Shown in pieces: positions 1 through 5,428 of a stretch of 6,015 nt of DNA (within the stretch, counting starts at the first letter, position 1; the number at the start of each line of letters is the position of its first letter). This DNA comes from Cyanobacteriota bacterium (GTDB taxonomy: Bacteria; Cyanobacteriota; Cyanobacteriia; Phormidesmidales; Phormidesmidaceae), in assembly GCA_027619675.1 (NCBI GenBank), contig JAQCHG010000125.1:1-6015 (forward strand). The letters run 5' to 3'. Position numbers and translations under genes: made by a program. The notes under the pieces were generated by a model. That model did not search any database. It had not been told where the DNA came from and worked only from the letters and a program-made list of their open reading frames with translations.

Positions 1-291
1 GGCCCGCGCCCCCAGGTCTAGGGGAATGCTGACCGCTTTGCCAAGGCGGGGGCGATCGCGGGTTTCGATAATCACCTGACGCACATGGTCGGCTTGGCCC
101 CACCCGACCAAGTAGGTCGCAATGTCATCCAAATGGGCCAGATATTCCGCCTCATCCATGGGAAAGGAGGCTTGTTCCAAGTAGCGCCACATGACTTGGA
201 AAAACACCTGCCCCTGGAGTTGACGGAACTGCACATCAAAGGAATAGCCCCACTTGTCAATAATGAGTGCCTGTAGGTCCTTGCCGGTCAT
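1..291 (-). CDS. DUF3067-family protein, C-terminus cut by window edge
   Basis: I recognise this reading frame as a DUF3067 protein, a small soluble family of cyanobacteria and plastids with no established function. The 97 visible residues begin MTGKDLQALIIDKWGYSFDV, continue through an aromatic and acidic helical middle (VMWRYLEQASFPMDEAEYL at about 44-62), and reach the family's characteristic RPRLGKAVSIPLDLG near residues 80-94. The family is only a little over 100 residues long, so probably only the last few are missing. The ATG start is supported by a GGAG six bases upstream. In-frame GTG and TTG codons lie just before it but have no better ribosome site. No membrane segment or signal peptide is visible. 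The gene is divergent from petC across a 437-base spacer. The family call is strong; a role near cytochrome b6f is only an inference from position. Confidence 0.85.
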   Translation of the reverse strand, partial: MTGKDLQALIIDKWGYSFDVQFRQLQGQVFFQVMWRYLEQASFPMDEAEYLAHLDDIATYLVGWGQADHVRQVIIETRDRPRLGKAVSIPLDLGARA

Positions 292-482
292 GGGGCGCTC
301 CAACACCGCAGCGTTAACATTTTTTCACATCTTGATCAGGGGTGAGGAGCCGGGGTGGGGCGATCGCCGTTGGCCCCATCGGTAATGCCGTCAACCGCCC
401 ACCAAAACCGCTTCATTGGCGATCACCCCCGAGGTTTGCAGGCATCTTACCGGGCGATCGCCCCCTGGGTTCTGAGCCCCAC

Positions 483-512
483 AGCCGCCTTGTCCCTAGC
501 GGGATGGCGGCT
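483..512. other. GC-rich hairpin upstream of petC
   Basis: AGCCGCC (483-489) pairs with GGCGGCT (506-512). Inside it, TCCC (493-496) pairs with GGGA (501-504) around a TAGC loop, leaving a small internal loop. No T-run follows on either strand, so it is not a standard intrinsic terminator. It may be an RNA leader structure or a short dispersed repeat. The loop word CCCTAGCGG recurs at 5160-5168. Confidence 0.45.
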
Positions 513-547
513 TCTCAAGGGAGCAGGAGATTTCGGAGACGCCGGAA

Positions 548-556
548 TGTAATAAT
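548..556 (+). promoter_or_regulatory. Candidate extended -10 element for petC
   Basis: TGTAATAAT resembles an extended -10 box (TG, one base, then AATAAT). It lies about 170 bases before petC and is the most AT-rich spot in an otherwise GC-rich spacer. I see no good -35 box at 16-18 bases. If real, it would give petC a leader of roughly 165 bases. This is a weak sequence-only call. Confidence 0.25.
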
Positions 557-599
557 ACCTGTGGAAGTCTGCAAACTTATGTGACGAGGGACTCATACA

Positions 600-626
600 G
601 GTTCTCCTCCCCAGGGCTAGAGAACC
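600..626. other. Seven-base inverted repeat in petC leader
   Basis: GGTTCTC (600-606) is perfectly complementary to GAGAACC (620-626) across a 13-base loop. It lies about 100 bases upstream of petC. It could be an operator for a dimeric regulator or a stem in the mRNA leader. Nothing in the sequence decides between these. Confidence 0.35.
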
Positions 627-728
627 ATATTGAGACCAGTCCCAACGGGTCTTCAAGCCTCTGCTTGGGGGCATCCCGCCGTCCTGAGCGACTGTAGTTT
701 GTACTGAACGGAACACCCTGCCTGGAAT

Positions 729-1271
729 ATGACACAAGCGTCTGGAATGTCTGATGTCCCCGATTTGGGACGCCGCCAGTTCATGAACCTCCTCACCCTT
801 GGGGCTGCGTCGGGGGCCGTAGGCGGCATGCTGTATCCGGTGATTCGATATTTTGTCCCCCCCTCCAGCGGGTCTGCCGGCGGGGGCATCTTGGCCAAGG
901 ACTCCCTCGGTAAGGATGTGATCGCCAGCCAATTTTTGGCCGACCACACCCCTGGTGAGCGCGTCCTTGTGCAAGGACTGAAGGGCGACCCCACCTACCT
1001 TGTGGTCACCGATGGGGGCGAACTCGAAAACTATGGCATCAACTCGGTGTGTACCCACCTCGGCTGCGTGGTGCCCTGGAACGGCAGTGAAAACAAGTTC
1101 ATCTGCCCCTGCCATGGTTCTCAATACGATGCCACGGGTAAAGTGGTGCGCGGCCCCGCCCCCCTCTCCCTGGCCTTGGCCCATGCCGATGTGACGGAAA
1201 GCGATACCGTGTCCCTGTCGGAATGGACAGAAACGGATTTTCGCACTGGCGATTCCCCCTGGTGGGCTTAG
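729..1271 (+). CDS. petC: Cytochrome b6f complex Rieske iron-sulfur protein (PetC)
   Basis: This is the high-potential [2Fe-2S] subunit of cytochrome b6f. It takes electrons from plastoquinol at the lumenal Qo site and passes them to cytochrome f. The 180 residues match the usual length. The N-terminus carries a twin-arginine motif (GRRQFMNL, residues 14-21) followed by one membrane helix (about 21-43), which acts as an uncleaved Tat signal anchor. A flexible glycine-rich hinge follows (GSAGGG, 48-53). The cluster-binding boxes are complete: CTHLGC at 108-113 and CPCHGS at 126-131. C108 and H110 with C126 and H129 hold the cluster, and C113-C128 form the stabilising disulfide. The ATG at 729 gives the usual MTQ start; a second in-frame ATG at 747 is less likely. 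The ribosome site is weak. petA follows 197 bases later, as in other cyanobacteria. Confidence 0.98.
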   Translation: MTQASGMSDVPDLGRRQFMNLLTLGAASGAVGGMLYPVIRYFVPPSSGSAGGGILAKDSLGKDVIASQFLADHTPGERVLVQGLKGDPTYLVVTDGGELENYGINSVCTHLGCVVPWNGSENKFICPCHGSQYDATGKVVRGPAPLSLALAHADVTESDTVSLSEWTETDFRTGDSPWWA

Positions 1272-1280
1272 GGCGCGTCG

Positions 1281-1294
1281 TCACCTATGGGTGA
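1281..1294 (+). other. Small hairpin just after petC stop
   Basis: TCACC (1281-1285) pairs perfectly with GGTGA (1290-1294) around a TATG loop, ten bases after the petC stop codon. No T-run follows, so read-through into petA is expected. It may protect or process the 3' end of petC within a petC-petA transcript. The rest of the 197-base spacer (1272-1468) shows no gene and no convincing promoter. Confidence 0.3.
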
Positions 1295-1468
1295 AAGCCT
1301 TGCTGGATCAGCATTACCCCCGTCCTTGTTTTAGGGCTAGGGACTCTGGTCGTTCTACAGCAAGGGTGCTGACATTCATGGATGACACCCCTAAATTCAG
1401 TTGCCTGTGGCTGCGCATTAACCAGCGGCTGCTGTGTTGTTTGGACATCCCTCGATAGCTGATACCTA

Positions 1469-2467
1469 ATGAAGATGCGTGCGTTACTGAACTGGTGCAG
1501 CCCCGCCGCAGGCTGGTTGCGCCCCTATGTGAAATCTGCGGCGATCGCGATCGCCACAGCCATGATTGCCCTCTCCGGCAGCTTAGTGCTACCCCAGCCC
1601 GCTGAAGCCTATCCCTTCTGGGCCCAGGAAAACTACGAGTCCCCTCGGGAAGCCACAGGCCGGATCGTCTGCGCCAACTGCCACCTGGGCGCAAAACCCA
1701 CTCGGGTCGAGGTGCCCCAAGCGGTTTTGCCCGACACCGTGTTCAAAGCCGTGGTGGAAATTCCCTACGACCTGGATGCTCAGCAGGTGCTGGGGGATGG
1801 CTCTAAGGGTGGCCTGAATGTGGGTGCCGTGCTGATGCTGCCGGAAGGCTTCAAACTAGCTCCCCCCGATCGCATCCCTGAAGACATCAAGGAAGAAGTA
1901 GGCAGCACCTACTTCATGCCCTACGCCGAAGACAAGGAAAACATCATCATCGTGGGTCCCCTCCCCGGTGAGCAGTACCAAGAAATCGTTTTCCCCATCC
2001 TGTCGCCTGATCCCAGCCAGGATAAGAACGTGAAATTCGGCAAATACGCCGTCCATGTGGGCGGCAACCGAGGCCGGGGCCAAGTGTATCCCACCGGGCA
2101 AAACACCAACAACATCATGGTGACCGCCCCCGCCGCTGGCACCATCACCGCCATCGAAGCGGTGGATGCAGGTGGCTACAGTGTCACCATCCAGCCTGAG
2201 TCTGGGGATGCGGTGGTGAAATCTGTGCCTGCTGGTCCAGAACTGGTGGTCTCCGAAGGTGACACGGTGGCCGCTGGCACTCCCCTCACCAATGATCCCA
2301 ACGTCGGTGGCTTTGGTCAGGTGGACGCGGAAATCGTGCTGCAAAGCTCTGGCCGCATTAAGGGTCTGATTGCCTTTGTGGCCGCAATCATGCTGACCCA
2401 GATCATGCTGGTGCTGAAGAAGAAACAGGTGGAGCGGGTGCAGGCTGCCGAAGGGCTCAGCCTCTAA
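1469..2467 (+). CDS. petA: Cytochrome f (PetA), apocytochrome precursor
   Basis: This is the c-type cytochrome of the b6f complex, which carries electrons from the Rieske protein to plastocyanin or cytochrome c6 on the lumenal side. The precursor has 332 residues. A basic N-terminus and hydrophobic core (about 24-41) end in PAEA, with predicted cleavage before Y48 of YPFWAQ. Mature Tyr1 then supplies its amino group as the sixth haem ligand. The CANCH haem site falls at precursor 68-72, which is mature 21-25 and exactly the canonical spacing. The mature chain of 285 residues is normal length. A single C-terminal helix (about 300-316) precedes the stromal tail [13 protein letters not shown] 1469 and ATG 1475 are both possible starts and neither has a strong ribosome site; the signal peptide is unaffected. 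The gene is probably co-transcribed with petC and ends at the terminator downstream. Confidence 0.98.
   Translation: MKMRALLNWCSPAAGWLRPYVKSAAIAIATAMIALSGSLVLPQPAEAYPFWAQENYESPREATGRIVCANCHLGAKPTRVEVPQAVLPDTVFKAVVEIPYDLDAQQVLGDGSKGGLNVGAVLMLPEGFKLAPPDRIPEDIKEEVGSTYFMPYAEDKENIIIVGPLPGEQYQEIVFPILSPDPSQDKNVKFGKYAVHVGGNRGRGQVYPTGQNTNNIMVTAPAAGTITAIEAVDAGGYSVTIQPESGDAVVKSVPAGPELVVSEGDTVAAGTPLTNDPNVGGFGQVDAEIVLQSSGRIKGLIAFVAAIMLTQIMLVLKKKQVERVQAAEGLSL
1541..1554. repeat. Overlapping pair of HIP1 octamers (GCGATCGC)
   Basis: Two copies of the cyanobacterial HIP1 palindrome overlap here inside the petA signal-peptide region, where they encode the Ala-Ile-Ala-Ile-Ala run. Other exact copies in the window start at 52, 360, 454, 2741, 3257, 4094, 4255, 4322, 5012 and 5928, twelve in total. 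They fall in coding and non-coding DNA alike, as is known for HIP1. Confidence 0.9.
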
Positions 2468-2476
2468 CCCTCAACC

Positions 2477-2499
2477 GGGAACCGTTCCCCCAGGGGAAC
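2477..2499 (+). other. Two mutually exclusive stems after petA stop
   Basis: GGGAA (2477-2481) can pair with TTCCC (2485-2489). The same bases, as GTTCCCC (2484-2490), can instead pair with GGGGAAC (2493-2499). The two stems share the middle segment, so only one can form at a time. The element begins ten bases past the petA stop and lies upstream of the main terminator. It may only help end-protection of the mRNA. Confidence 0.35.
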
Positions 2500-2529
2500 T
2501 GACCCACACTAAAGCACCGCGTCGATAGC

Positions 2530-2570
2530 AAGCAGGGGATGCGCTGAGCGCATCCCCTGCTTTTGTTTTG
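2530..2570 (+). terminator. Intrinsic terminator of petC-petA
   Basis: AAGCAGGGGATGCGC (2530-2544) pairs without mismatch with GCGCATCCCCTGCTT (2548-2562). The 15-base-pair stem has a TGA loop and is followed by a T-rich tract (TTGTTTTG). It lies 62 bases after the petA stop and is oriented for the petC-petA transcript. The T-rich tract is present only on the plus-strand side, so it is not bidirectional. Confidence 0.93.
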
Positions 2571-2593
2571 TTGACCATTGTTTTGTTGACCAT
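2564..2593. repeat. 15-base exact tandem duplication
   Basis: The unit TGTTTTGTTGACCAT occurs twice head to tail (2564-2578 and 2579-2593). It begins inside the T-tract of the petA terminator. This looks like a slippage duplication and provides a second T-rich stretch. It does not fall in a gene. Confidence 0.85.
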
Positions 2594-2632
2594 ACGGCTG
2601 GCCACGGTTGATCGGTGGAGGCAACAAGCCAC

Positions 2633-2657
2633 AAAAAAGGGCAGACGTTGTCTGCCC
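2633..2657 (-). terminator. Intrinsic terminator of the hli gene (minus strand)
   Basis: Read on the minus strand, GGGCAGAC (2657-2650) pairs with GTCTGCCC (2646-2639) around a three-base loop, followed at once by TTTTTT (2638-2633). This is a textbook terminator in the orientation of the hli gene. It lies about 110 bases past the hli stop codon, leaving a fairly long 3' untranslated region. That region contains another stem, TCGCGGT/ACCGCGA (2722-2728 with 2738-2744). Confidence 0.85.
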
Positions 2658-2766
2658 CCATACTCTCTGACTGTAGTTTCCTGAGGTTGCCGCCCCTAAA
2701 AGGAGTCGGCGGTGGAGAGCGTCGCGGTAGACCACAAACCGCGATCGCTGCAAATTCTGGAAGGGA

Positions 2767-2910
2767 TTACATCAGGCCCAGTTGAGCCAGGATGCCTTTG
2801 CCGGTCAGCAGTTCGGTAGCCAGACCGATCGTGAAACCCAGCATAGCCAGACGGCCATTCCAGTTTTCTGCGAATTGAGTAAAGCCAAACTTGGTTTGTT
2901 CTTCAGCCAT
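2767..2910 (-). CDS. High-light-inducible protein (Hlip/Scp), short HliC-like form
   Basis: This is a 47-residue, one-helix member of the chlorophyll a/b-binding (CAB/ELIP/HLIP) superfamily. It sits in the thylakoid membrane, where Hlips bind chlorophyll and carotenoid in pairs, quench excitation, and work with chlorophyll synthesis and photosystem II assembly or repair. The protein starts MAEEQTKFGF. The diagnostic motif is FAENWNGRLAMLGF (13-26), with chlorophyll-ligating E15, N18 and R20 in the ExxNxR pattern and A22-M23. A single helix runs to about L35, followed by TGKGILAQLGLM. The short tail and total length resemble HliC (ScpB) more than the roughly 70-residue HliA/B types, so I leave the symbol blank. 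The ATG has a strong AAAGAGG ribosome site eight bases upstream (2919-2925). It lies 123 bases downstream of ggt on the same strand but has its own regulatory region and terminator. Confidence 0.95.
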   Translation of the reverse strand: MAEEQTKFGFTQFAENWNGRLAMLGFTIGLATELLTGKGILAQLGLM

Positions 2911-2955
2911 GACAAGGACCTCTTTGCTTCAAGGGATGGGGGTGTTCAATTCACC

Positions 2956-2973
2956 CTTGTAAAGACATGTTAA
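2956..2973 (-). promoter_or_regulatory. HLR1-like direct repeat (putative RpaB site) for hli
   Basis: On the minus strand the sequence reads TTAACATG, TC, TTTACAAG. The HLR1 consensus is two copies of (G/T)TTACA(T/A)(T/A) separated by two bases. Here the spacing is exact, with 6 of 8 and 7 of 8 positions matching. HLR1 is bound by the response regulator RpaB, which is known to control hli genes in response to light. The element lies 46-63 bases before the start codon and overlaps the best -10 candidate, which would fit repression in low light. Confidence 0.6.
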
Positions 2974-2995
2974 TTATTCTCTGGCAGATCTGCAA
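2967..2995 (-). promoter_or_regulatory. Candidate -35/-10 promoter of hli
   Basis: On the minus strand TTGCAG (2995-2990) is followed after exactly 17 bases by TAACAT (2972-2967). This would start transcription near 2960 and give a leader of about 50 bases. The -10 box overlaps the first HLR1 half-site. The -35 box overlaps a ten-base perfect palindrome, GCAGATCTGC (2984-2993). Confidence 0.4.
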
Positions 2996-3033
2996 CATTT
3001 CTTGAGATAGATTTTGCCAAAGGGTAAATTCCC

Positions 3034-4902
3034 TCAGGGCAGGGCTGCGGCGCTACCCCCTCCCCGCCGCTGGGGTTCAGCCACGGCGGTGAAGGTGCCA
3101 TCAGCCTTGACAAAGATGCCCGTAGCCGCCCCAATTTCATCGGTTTCCGTCAATTTATGGCCGGTTTCCCATAGGTGATGGGCGAGGGTGTCGGCCCCTG
3201 GGAGGGTGGTCTCCACCAGGGTGAGGCCACCGTTGCGTTGGGAAAAGCGGGGGGCCGCGATCGCCCCCGCCAGATCCATCCCAAAATCCACCAGATTCAC
3301 CGCAATGGCCGCCACGGTGGTAATGATGGTGGAGCCACCGGGGGAGCCAAAGGCCACCCCATCACCGTTGGGGGCGATGGCAATGGTGGGGGCCATGCTG
3401 CTGCGGGGCCGCTTCCCCGGCTCCGGCACATTGGGACCAGGGACGGCGGTGGAGAAGTCCGTCAACTCGTTATTCAGAATGAAGCCATAGCCGGGGACGA
3501 CGATGCCGGAGCCCCCCGTGGACTCTAGGGTCAGGGTGTAGGAGACCATCAGCCCTTGGGCATCCGCCACAGTCAGGTGGGTGGTGGATTGCCCCTCGGG
3601 ACCGAAATTGAGGGCCACCGTAGGCAAGGTAGTGAGGCTGGGGCTGGGGTCTTCCTGGAAGGGCAAGGGATTGCCCGCTGGCGCGACATATTCCCCTTCG
3701 TTGGGGGGGCCTGCCGTGGGGATGAGGGTCCGGCGCTGGGCCAGGTAGTCCGGTTGGGTGAGGCCCGCCAGGGGCACGTCCACATATTCGGGGTCTCCCA
3801 GGTAGGTGTTGCGATCGGCGAAGGCCAGCCGTTCCGCCTCCAGTAAGCGGTGCAGGGCTGGGGCGCGATCCATTGCCCCCAAAGCCTCCGTTTCCAGCAG
3901 ATCGAGAATTTGCCCCACGGTGATGCCGCCACTGCTGGGCAGACCCATGCCGTAGAGGTGGTAGCCACGATAGTCCGTTTCCCAGGCGGGGCGCACCCGC
4001 ACTTCGTAGCGGTCCAGATCCGCTAGGGTCATGGCCCCCGGCCAGACACGGAAGGGGGGATCCGCCACGGTGGGGGGCACTTGCACCGTTTGGGCGATCG
4101 CCTGGGCAATCTCCCCCCGATAGAAGGGGTTCATGCCCCCATCGGCCAACTGACGATAGGTGCGGGCTAGGTCAGGATTGCGAAAGCGGCTACCGACAGC
4201 GGGCACCTCCCCCTGGGGCAGATACAGGTCGCGGGTGCTGGTGAAGGCGGCGAAGCGATCGCGGTTGCGCTCAATTTGCTGGGCAAAGGTGGCGTCTACG
4301 GTGAACCCCTCCTCTGCCAGGGCGATCGCGGGTTGCAGCAACTCCCCCAAGGGGCGCGTACCGTAGCGGGCCACCGCCGTGGCCCAGTTCAGGGGCGTCC
4401 CCGGTACCCCCACCGCCAAGCCACTGCTGATGCGCTGGGGATAGAAGGGCAGGGGTGCCCCAGTAGCGCTGTCGGGGTCGGTGAATAGATTAGGGGTGAC
4501 CGCAGCGGGGGCTTCCTCACGGCCATCCAACGTGACGGCGGTATCCGTAGCCCGGTTGTAAATCACCATAAAGCCCCCTCCGCCAATGCCCGCCGAGAAA
4601 GGTTCCACCACCCCCAAGGCGGCAGCGGTGGCCACGGCAGCATCCACCGCATTGCCCCCCTGTTGCAGCACTTGCAGGCCAATCTGGGTGGCGCGATCGT
4701 CCACCGACGCCACTGCCCCACCCCGCCCCGTCGCCACCGTTGCGACTGGGGATTGGGCCGGGGTCGGCCATCCCCACAGCAGCCCCAGCATCAGCAGGAT
4801 CCCCCACAGCCCAAACAGCCATGGGCGGACCCTAGCCCCCCAAAGCCATCGCCGCTTCACCGTCAGCGATCTCAGCGGACGCAACGACAAATCCCACGCC
4901 AT
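3034..4902 (-). CDS. ggt: Gamma-glutamyltranspeptidase (glutathione hydrolase) precursor
   Basis: This periplasmic or lumenal Ntn-hydrolase transfers or hydrolyses the gamma-glutamyl group of glutathione and related peptides. From the ATG at 4902 the protein has 622 residues. A basic start and hydrophobic stretch (about 28-45) form a signal peptide or anchor. The large-subunit part has the GGGGFM turn (107-112) and the substrate-binding arginine in LDGRE (R128). The autocleavage site is QSTTHLTVAD, so T440 is the predicted new N-terminal nucleophile of the small subunit. The paired serines of RPRSSMAP (S501-S502) and the GSPGGS oxyanion loop (519-524) are present. Only 12 residues separate DFS (482-484) from KRP (497-499), so the active-site lid loop of the E. 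coli enzyme appears to be missing, as in Bacillus-type enzymes. A GTG start at 4917 would add five residues and also has a ribosome site. No link to neighbouring genes is evident. Confidence 0.95.
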   Translation of the reverse strand: MAWDLSLRPLRSLTVKRRWLWGARVRPWLFGLWGILLMLGLLWGWPTPAQSPVATVATGRGGAVASVDDRATQIGLQVLQQGGNAVDAAVATAAALGVVEPFSAGIGGGGFMVIYNRATDTAVTLDGREEAPAAVTPNLFTDPDSATGAPLPFYPQRISSGLAVGVPGTPLNWATAVARYGTRPLGELLQPAIALAEEGFTVDATFAQQIERNRDRFAAFTSTRDLYLPQGEVPAVGSRFRNPDLARTYRQLADGGMNPFYRGEIAQAIAQTVQVPPTVADPPFRVWPGAMTLADLDRYEVRVRPAWETDYRGYHLYGMGLPSSGGITVGQILDLLETEALGAMDRAPALHRLLEAERLAFADRNTYLGDPEYVDVPLAGLTQPDYLAQRRTLIPTAGPPNEGEYVAPAGNPLPFQEDPSPSLTTLPTVALNFGPEGQSTTHLTVADAQGLMVSYTLTLESTGGSGIVVPGYGFILNNELTDFSTAVPGPNVPEPGKRPRSSMAPTIAIAPNGDGVAFGSPGGSTIITTVAAIAVNLVDFGMDLAGAIAAPRFSQRNGGLTLVETTLPGADTLAHHLWETGHKLTETDEIGAATGIFVKADGTFTAVAEPQRRGGGSAAALP

Positions 4903-4910
4903 ACCCATGC

Positions 4911-4930
4911 CCTCCACAAACAGCCCTCCC
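4911..4930 (-). promoter_or_regulatory. Two ribosome binding sites deciding the ggt start
   Basis: On the minus strand GGAGG (4915-4911) lies eight bases before the ATG at 4902. A second purine run, GGGAGGG (4930-4924), lies six bases before an in-frame GTG at 4917. I prefer the ATG for codon type and spacing, but both starts are credible. The ATG at 4908 is too close to either site. Confidence 0.55.
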
Positions 4931-5148
4931 GCCCAAGCCTACCGGACAGGTTCCGCCCATCCCCCTCTGCCCTTTTGCACCGTGAACCAATAACGCTGGC
5001 AACGATGTTGGGCGATCGCCAACCAAGTCGCAGATTCCCAACCCCACCACACAGGCACTGTTGCAGACTTGTGGCCAGCGCAGCATTTGCGAATCGGAAG
5101 CTAGGGCTAAGGGCTGTAGCCGTTGTAAAACAAGGGTCCTGGCGCTCA

Positions 5149-5220
5149 TGGCTGGCAGCCCCTAGCGGCAGCCAGATGGCTGATTGCCCGATAGGGCGGA
5201 TGGTCTGGATCTGCCAGCCA
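5149..5220. other. Ten-base inverted repeat enclosing nested stems
   Basis: TGGCTGGCAG (5149-5158) is perfectly complementary to CTGCCAGCCA (5211-5220). The 52 enclosed bases contain a further stem, GCCC/GGGC with a GATA loop (5186-5197), and the self-complementary CAGCCAGATGGCTG (5169-5182). The arrangement of an outer stem with inner hairpins is what a small structured RNA would look like, but I recognise no known family. Confidence 0.4.
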
Positions 5221-5243
5221 ACACCCACCCGGCAGCTTAGCTT

Positions 5244-5282
5244 TGCTCAGAGGGCTGAAACCCTTCTGGACACCTCTGAGCA
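5244..5282. other. Ten-base inverted repeat downstream of tRNA-Ala
   Basis: TGCTCAGAGG (5244-5253) pairs perfectly with CCTCTGAGCA (5273-5282) across a 19-base loop. It lies 21 bases beyond the mature 3' end of the minus-strand tRNA. No T-run follows in the tRNA direction, so it is not a normal terminator. It may guide 3' processing or stop of the tRNA precursor. Confidence 0.4.
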
Positions 5283-5303
5283 CCGAAAACTATTTGAATT
5301 CCA

Positions 5304-5376
5304 TGGAGCTAAGCGGATTCGAACCGCTGACCCCCTCAATGCCATTGAGGTGCTCTACCAACTGAGCTATAGCCCC
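5304..5376 (-). tRNA. tRNA-Ala (anticodon GGC)
   Basis: The 73-base minus-strand sequence folds as a complete cloverleaf. The acceptor stem GGGGCTA/TAGCTCC contains the G3:U70 wobble pair that marks alanine tRNAs, and the discriminator is A73. The D arm is GCTC-AGTTGGTA-GAGC. The anticodon stem CCTCA/TGAGG holds the loop ATGGCAT with anticodon GGC (5341-5343). The T arm is AGCGG-TTCGAAT-CCGCT. It reads GCC and GCU codons; GCC is abundant in the genes here. CCA is not encoded (the next bases are TGG), so it must be added by the CCA-adding enzyme. No intron is present. Confidence 0.97.
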
Positions 5377-5391
5377 GCGTTAAACGCATCA

Positions 5392-5424
5392 ATAATAGTG
5401 CCCCGGTAGGGTTCACAGCGTCAA
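5392..5424 (-). promoter_or_regulatory. Possible promoter of tRNA-Ala
   Basis: On the minus strand a TATTAT box (5397-5392) lies 15 bases before the tRNA, at a good distance for a short leader. A TTGACG box (5424-5419) lies upstream, but the spacer is 21 bases, longer than the ideal 17. The -10 box is the stronger part of the call. Confidence 0.4.
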
Positions 5425-5428
5425 GCCT

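Larger units (their letters stand above)
292..728. other. Divergent spacer between DUF3067 gene and petC
   Basis: This stretch of 437 bases has no convincing gene. Short open frames on both strands have low-complexity, arginine- and proline-rich translations and no recognisable motif. It holds two HIP1 octamers (360-367 and 454-461), a GC-rich hairpin (483-512), a seven-base inverted repeat (600-626) and a small stem with a four-base loop (654-667, CAAGC/GCTTG). It must contain the promoters of both flanking genes, and the right half probably forms a long 5' leader for petC. Confidence 0.6.
4931..5303. other. Non-coding stretch between ggt and tRNA-Ala
   Basis: I find no gene here. The longest plus-strand frame runs on from antisense of ggt and into antisense of the tRNA, with a proline- and arginine-rich translation, so it is a shadow. 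The stretch holds one HIP1 site (5012-5019), a small stem GGCTA/TAGCC with a seven-base loop (5105-5121), and two perfect ten-base inverted repeats (5149-5220 and 5244-5282). It should also contain the ggt promoter, which I cannot place. Confidence 0.6.

Noticed and set aside
342..584. Short plus-strand frames between DUF3067 and petC
   Set aside because: The translations look like random GC-rich sequence, with no ribosome site or known family words, and they cover HIP1 sites and hairpins.
447..1184. 245-codon open frame on the minus strand opposite petC
   Set aside because: It is antisense to the clear petC gene, has no recognisable motif and has no supporting start signal. It is a shadow of GC-rich coding sequence.
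1440..1466. TTGTTT and TGATAC spaced like a promoter just before petA
   Set aside because: The -10 box would end three bases before the start codon, leaving no room for a leader. petA more likely relies on the petC transcript.
1856..2344. 162-codon minus-strand frame inside petA
   Set aside because: It is fully antisense to cytochrome f, and its histidine- and glycine-rich composition reflects the complement of petA codons.
2782..2973. 63-codon plus-strand frame over the hli gene
   Set aside because: It is antisense to the 47-residue Hlip, which has a diagnostic motif, ribosome site and terminator on the other strand.
5244..5282. Inverted repeat as an intrinsic terminator for tRNA-Ala
   Set aside because: The stem is good, but no T-rich tract follows in the tRNA direction, so it is listed only as a structure.
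4663..5409. 248-codon open frame on the plus strand
   Set aside because: It begins antisense to ggt and ends antisense to tRNA-Ala. The translation is rich in proline, arginine and glutamine with no domain.
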